NCBI GenBank assembly: GCA_017556765.1 | Contig: JAFYME010000011.1 | Location: forward strand, 1-45,119 | DNA length: 45,119 nucleotides | DNA from: Bacteroidales bacterium | GTDB taxonomy: Bacteria; Bacteroidota; Bacteroidia; Bacteroidales; UBA932 | Direction: 5' to 3' | In this document: piece by piece, positions 42,593 through 45,119 of the stretch | How the letters are laid out: each line of letters begins with the position of its first letter | Numbering within the stretch: position 1 is the stretch's first letter | Program-made: the position numbers and the translations under genes | Notes under the pieces: model-generated | What the model saw: only the letters and a program-made list of their open reading frames with translations | Databases searched by the model: none | Told to the model about the DNA's origin: nothing

Positions 42593-43177
42593 TTATTTAC
42601 CTTCTTCTTGTGCAAAAAACCGGTACTGGAACAACAGCAGGTAAATCGCACCGCATGTCACGCAGCTGTCTGCGAAGTTGAATACTGCTCCGAAGAATGT
42701 GCGTGGATACTCCATCCATGGAAGCTTATAGTCAAACAACGGGAAGTAGAACATGTCCACCACCTGACCGAACATGAACGGGAAAGGTGCGCCAGGCATT
42801 ATTGTTTCCGGCCATATGTAACCGTAGAAGAAACAATCGACTATATTGCCGAGAGCTCCGGCCGCAATCATCGTCAAGCCCACTAGTACGCCAGTCGGAG
42901 TATCAGAGCGACGCGAAAGCTTGCCGATCCACCAGAAAAGCGCTCCAAAAAGAACGATTCTGAATACAGACAGGATGACCTTACCCCACACACCTCCGAA
43001 GGCCATACCGAAAGCCATGCCCTTGTTAAGGACGAAATGGAGCTTGAACCAATCCCCTATTACATCTATGGTTTCGCCAAGATCCATATTCGTCTTGACC
43101 AGAACTTTGATGATCTGGTCAAGAACGACTAGAATGAATCCTAAAATAAAAAGTCTCTGACCTTTTGAAAGCTTCAT
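42593..43177 (-). CDS. lspA: Lipoprotein signal peptidase II
   Basis: This 194-residue membrane aspartyl protease cleaves prolipoproteins before the lipidated Cys. It has four helices. The two catalytic Asp lie in GALGNIVDCFFYGY and AVFNFADSCVTCG; VLDQIIKVLVK and FVLNKGMAFGMAF are conserved. It lies 6 bases after the DksA-like gene in an operon with ileS. Many lipoproteins in this window depend on it. Confidence 0.96.
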   Translation of the reverse strand: MKLSKGQRLFILGFILVVLDQIIKVLVKTNMDLGETIDVIGDWFKLHFVLNKGMAFGMAFGGVWGKVILSVFRIVLFGALFWWIGKLSRRSDTPTGVLVGLTMIAAGALGNIVDCFFYGYIWPETIMPGAPFPFMFGQVVDMFYFPLFDYKLPWMEYPRTFFGAVFNFADSCVTCGAIYLLLFQYRFFAQEEGK

Positions 43178-43183
43178 AGACGA

Positions 43184-43594
43184 CTACCTGTTCTTGTTCA
43201 TCATCTCCTTAGCCTCAACGGTAAGTGTTGCATGAGGAACGAGACGAAGTCTTTCCTTAGGAATAAGCTTACCGGTCATGCGGCATACACCATAAGTCTT
43301 GTTCTCAATTCTGATGAGAGCAGCCTCAAGGTTCTGGATAAACTTGTACTGACGCTGAGCAAGTGCTCCAGCCTCCTCCTTGGAAAGAGTCATTGCACCC
43401 TCCTCCATCACCTTGAATGTAGGAGAAGTGTCTTCAATGTCATTGCTCGAGTCGTGAGTTACAACGTCACGAAGTGTCTTATATTCCTTCTTTGCCTTTT
43501 CAAGCATTTCAAGAATAATGGCCTTGAACTCCTGGAGTTCCTCGTCGCTGTAGCGGACCTTGAGTTCAGGTGCGCCCTTCATTTCTTCTGCCAT
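43184..43594 (-). CDS. TraR/DksA-family protein with reduced zinc finger
   Basis: This 136-residue protein has an N-terminal coiled coil (about 15-85, with DSSNDIEDTSPTFKVMEEG) and the C-terminal DksA-like finger region TYGVCRMTGKLIPKERLRLV. Only one of the four zinc-type cysteines remains, which is usual for this Bacteroidota group. It may bind the RNA polymerase secondary channel like DksA; its effect here is unknown. It is between ileS and lspA, 26 bases after ileS. Confidence 0.92.
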   Translation of the reverse strand: MAEEMKGAPELKVRYSDEELQEFKAIILEMLEKAKKEYKTLRDVVTHDSSNDIEDTSPTFKVMEEGAMTLSKEEAGALAQRQYKFIQNLEAALIRIENKTYGVCRMTGKLIPKERLRLVPHATLTVEAKEMMNKNR

Positions 43595-43620
43595 GGTTAT
43601 AGTAGTTTTTATAGTTTATA

Positions 43621-45119
43621 TTATCGTTTTGCCACACTGATCCTTATAGATCCCTCATTCCACTCAACCTCTGGAGCATCTCCTGCCTCAGCAAGAGAAG
43701 CATAGCCAACAGATACTGCAAGGGTCTGCGCTCCTACATATTCAGCAAAGTTCGCAAGCGAAGCTGCAATCTCCTCACCATCGTTACCGTCTGCATAGAT
43801 CTTCACATCGATCTTGTCGGTAACATCGAATCCGCTGCTCTTGCGGAGGTTCTGGATACGGTTGATAAGCTCACGCGCTACACCTTCCTGCTTGAGTTCC
43901 TCGGTGATGGTCACATCGAGAGCGATTGTCATCGCGCCCTCTGTAGCCACGAGCCAGCCCGGCATATCCTCAGACGAAATCTCATAGTCTCCCTTATTGA
44001 GGGTAACGTCGCCTGAAGGAAGGTTCAAAACATATCCTGTGCCAGAAGCCTCAGATGCCTGGATTTCAGTGATCACCTCCTGCGAGAGAGTACCGAATGC
44101 CGCTGCGATTTCCTTCATCTGCTTGCCATAGATCTTTCCAAGAGTCTTGAAGTTAGGCTTGATCTTCTTGGTGATAAGACCTGTTGTATCTGAGATGAAC
44201 TCAGCCTCCTTCACATTCACTTCATTGAGGATCAGACCCTTGACAAGCTCAAGCTGATCCTTGACGCGTGCATCGATCACAGGGATGATGATCTTCGAGA
44301 GAGGCTTGCGGACATTGATCTCGGCCTTTCTACGGAGAGCAAGCACCATCGAAGTCGCTCTCTGAGCAAGAGCCATACGCTCCTCGAGATCCTTGTCGAT
44401 CACAGACTCGTCACATGCAGGCATTGCGACATAGTGAACTGATTCAGACTCACCCTCCACGAGGTCAAGATAGAGACGGTCCATGAAGAACGGAGCGATA
44501 GGAGCAGCAAGCTTAGCAACAGCTACGAGCACCTGATAAAGTGTCTGGTAAGCCGAAAGCTTGTCTGTATCCATTGTGCCACCCCAGAATCTCTTTCTTC
44601 CCAGACGTACGTACCAGTTGCTGACATGGTCACATACAAAATCCTGAATAAGGCGACCGGCTGCAGTGATGTCATAATCCTCATATGCAGCTACAACGTC
44701 CTTCACGAGAGTGTTGAGCAATGAGATCACCCAACGGTCGATCTCAGGACGCTCTGACATAGGCACAGCCTCTGCCTTAGGGTCGAATCCGTCGATGTTC
44801 GCGTAAAGCGCAAAGAATGAATATGTATTGTAAAGTGTTCCGAAGAACTTGCGGCGAACCTCATCCACACCGTTCACATCGAAACGGAGGTTGTCCCAAG
44901 GCTGCGCGTTTGTAAGCATGTACCATCTGAGGGCGTCAGCTCCATATGTATCGAGCGCCCAGAATGGGTCAACGGCATTTCCGAGACGCTTACTCATCTT
45001 GTTTCCGTCCTTGTCGAGAACGAGACCGTTTGAGATAACCCTCTTGAATGCGCACTTGTCGCTTACCATAGTATTGATTGCATGGAGTGTATAGAACCAT
45101 CCGCGTGTCTGGTCCACTC
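43621..45119 (-). CDS. ileS: Isoleucyl-tRNA synthetase, C-terminal part (5' end outside window)
   Basis: About 499 residues are visible, from DQTRGWFYTLHAINT to the stop. The class I signature GNKMSKRLGNAVDP is present. It is followed by the anticodon-binding domain (DRWVISLLNTLVKDVVAAYE, SNWYVRLGRKRFWG) and a long C-terminal region (about 43650-44250) without the usual Zn-binding cysteines, as in the eukaryote-like (IleS2-type) enzymes found in Bacteroidota. The N-terminal catalytic HIGH part and editing domain lie beyond 45119. It is the first visible gene of the ileS - dksA-like - lspA operon. Confidence 0.96.
   Translation of the reverse strand, partial: VDQTRGWFYTLHAINTMVSDKCAFKRVISNGLVLDKDGNKMSKRLGNAVDPFWALDTYGADALRWYMLTNAQPWDNLRFDVNGVDEVRRKFFGTLYNTYSFFALYANIDGFDPKAEAVPMSERPEIDRWVISLLNTLVKDVVAAYEDYDITAAGRLIQDFVCDHVSNWYVRLGRKRFWGGTMDTDKLSAYQTLYQVLVAVAKLAAPIAPFFMDRLYLDLVEGESESVHYVAMPACDESVIDKDLEERMALAQRATSMVLALRRKAEINVRKPLSKIIIPVIDARVKDQLELVKGLILNEVNVKEAEFISDTTGLITKKIKPNFKTLGKIYGKQMKEIAAAFGTLSQEVITEIQASEASGTGYVLNLPSGDVTLNKGDYEISSEDMPGWLVATEGAMTIALDVTITEELKQEGVARELINRIQNLRKSSGFDVTDKIDVKIYADGNDGEEIAASLANFAEYVGAQTLAVSVGYASLAEAGDAPEVEWNEGSIRISVAKR

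Overview
The window reads as chromosomal DNA of a gut-type Bacteroidales bacterium (phylum Bacteroidota). The evidence is the -7 promoter motif TAnnTTTG before many genes, the near absence of Shine-Dalgarno sites, lipoprotein-type signal peptides, secreted GH3 and GH43 glycosidases, the rnfBCDGEA order, and the IleS - TraR/DksA - LspA block. I cannot fix a genus. TAG, TAA and TGA are all used as normal stops.

Layout. 1-747: a frameshifted RhuM-family gene running off the left edge. 1.0-4.1 kb: a small unknown gene, an M13 metallopeptidase lipoprotein and a lipocalin. 4.3-8.9 kb: a large GH3 xylosidase/glucosidase gene interrupted by an in-frame amber codon, followed by a secreted protein of unknown function. 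8.9-13.1 kb (minus strand): a four-gene operon (plant-type L-galactose dehydrogenase, amidohydrolase lactonase, FucP-like permease, zinc dehydrogenase) that matches the L-galactose to D-tagaturonate pathway known from Bacteroides vulgatus. 13.2-18.4 kb: a DUF4412-like secreted protein, two GH43 enzymes and a NucA-type nuclease lipoprotein. 18.5-19.5 kb: two related small outer-membrane barrels. 20.0-25.6 kb (minus): the Rnf ion-pumping ferredoxin:NAD oxidoreductase operon with an RseC-like protein. 25.6-32.0 kb (minus): DUF3108 protein, DnaB, zinc-ribbon protein, Nif3-like protein, MerR regulator and two M23 peptidases. 32.2-40.4 kb (plus): AlaS, an LptG-Fmt fusion reading frame, thiamine pyrophosphokinase, IlvA and IlvE. 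40.4-42.4 kb: a possible structured RNA, then a 1.6-kb AT-rich insert bounded by a 17-bp duplication of the 3' end of tRNA-Ser(UGA). 42.4-45.1 kb (minus): tRNA-Ser, LspA, a DksA-like protein and the C-terminal part of IleS.

Functionally, the left half serves plant or mucosal glycan use (GH3, two GH43, L-galactose oxidation). The right half is energy, translation and envelope housekeeping.

The most unusual signals are: (1) three intergenic nested palindromes after rnfA, rnfC and alaS, each with a GC-rich two-hairpin core in sense orientation but with different, locus-specific long outer arms; (2) an uninterrupted LptG-Fmt reading frame; (3) the amber-interrupted GH3 gene; (4) the small tRNA-Ser island without an integrase; (5) a possible unnamed RNA beside it.
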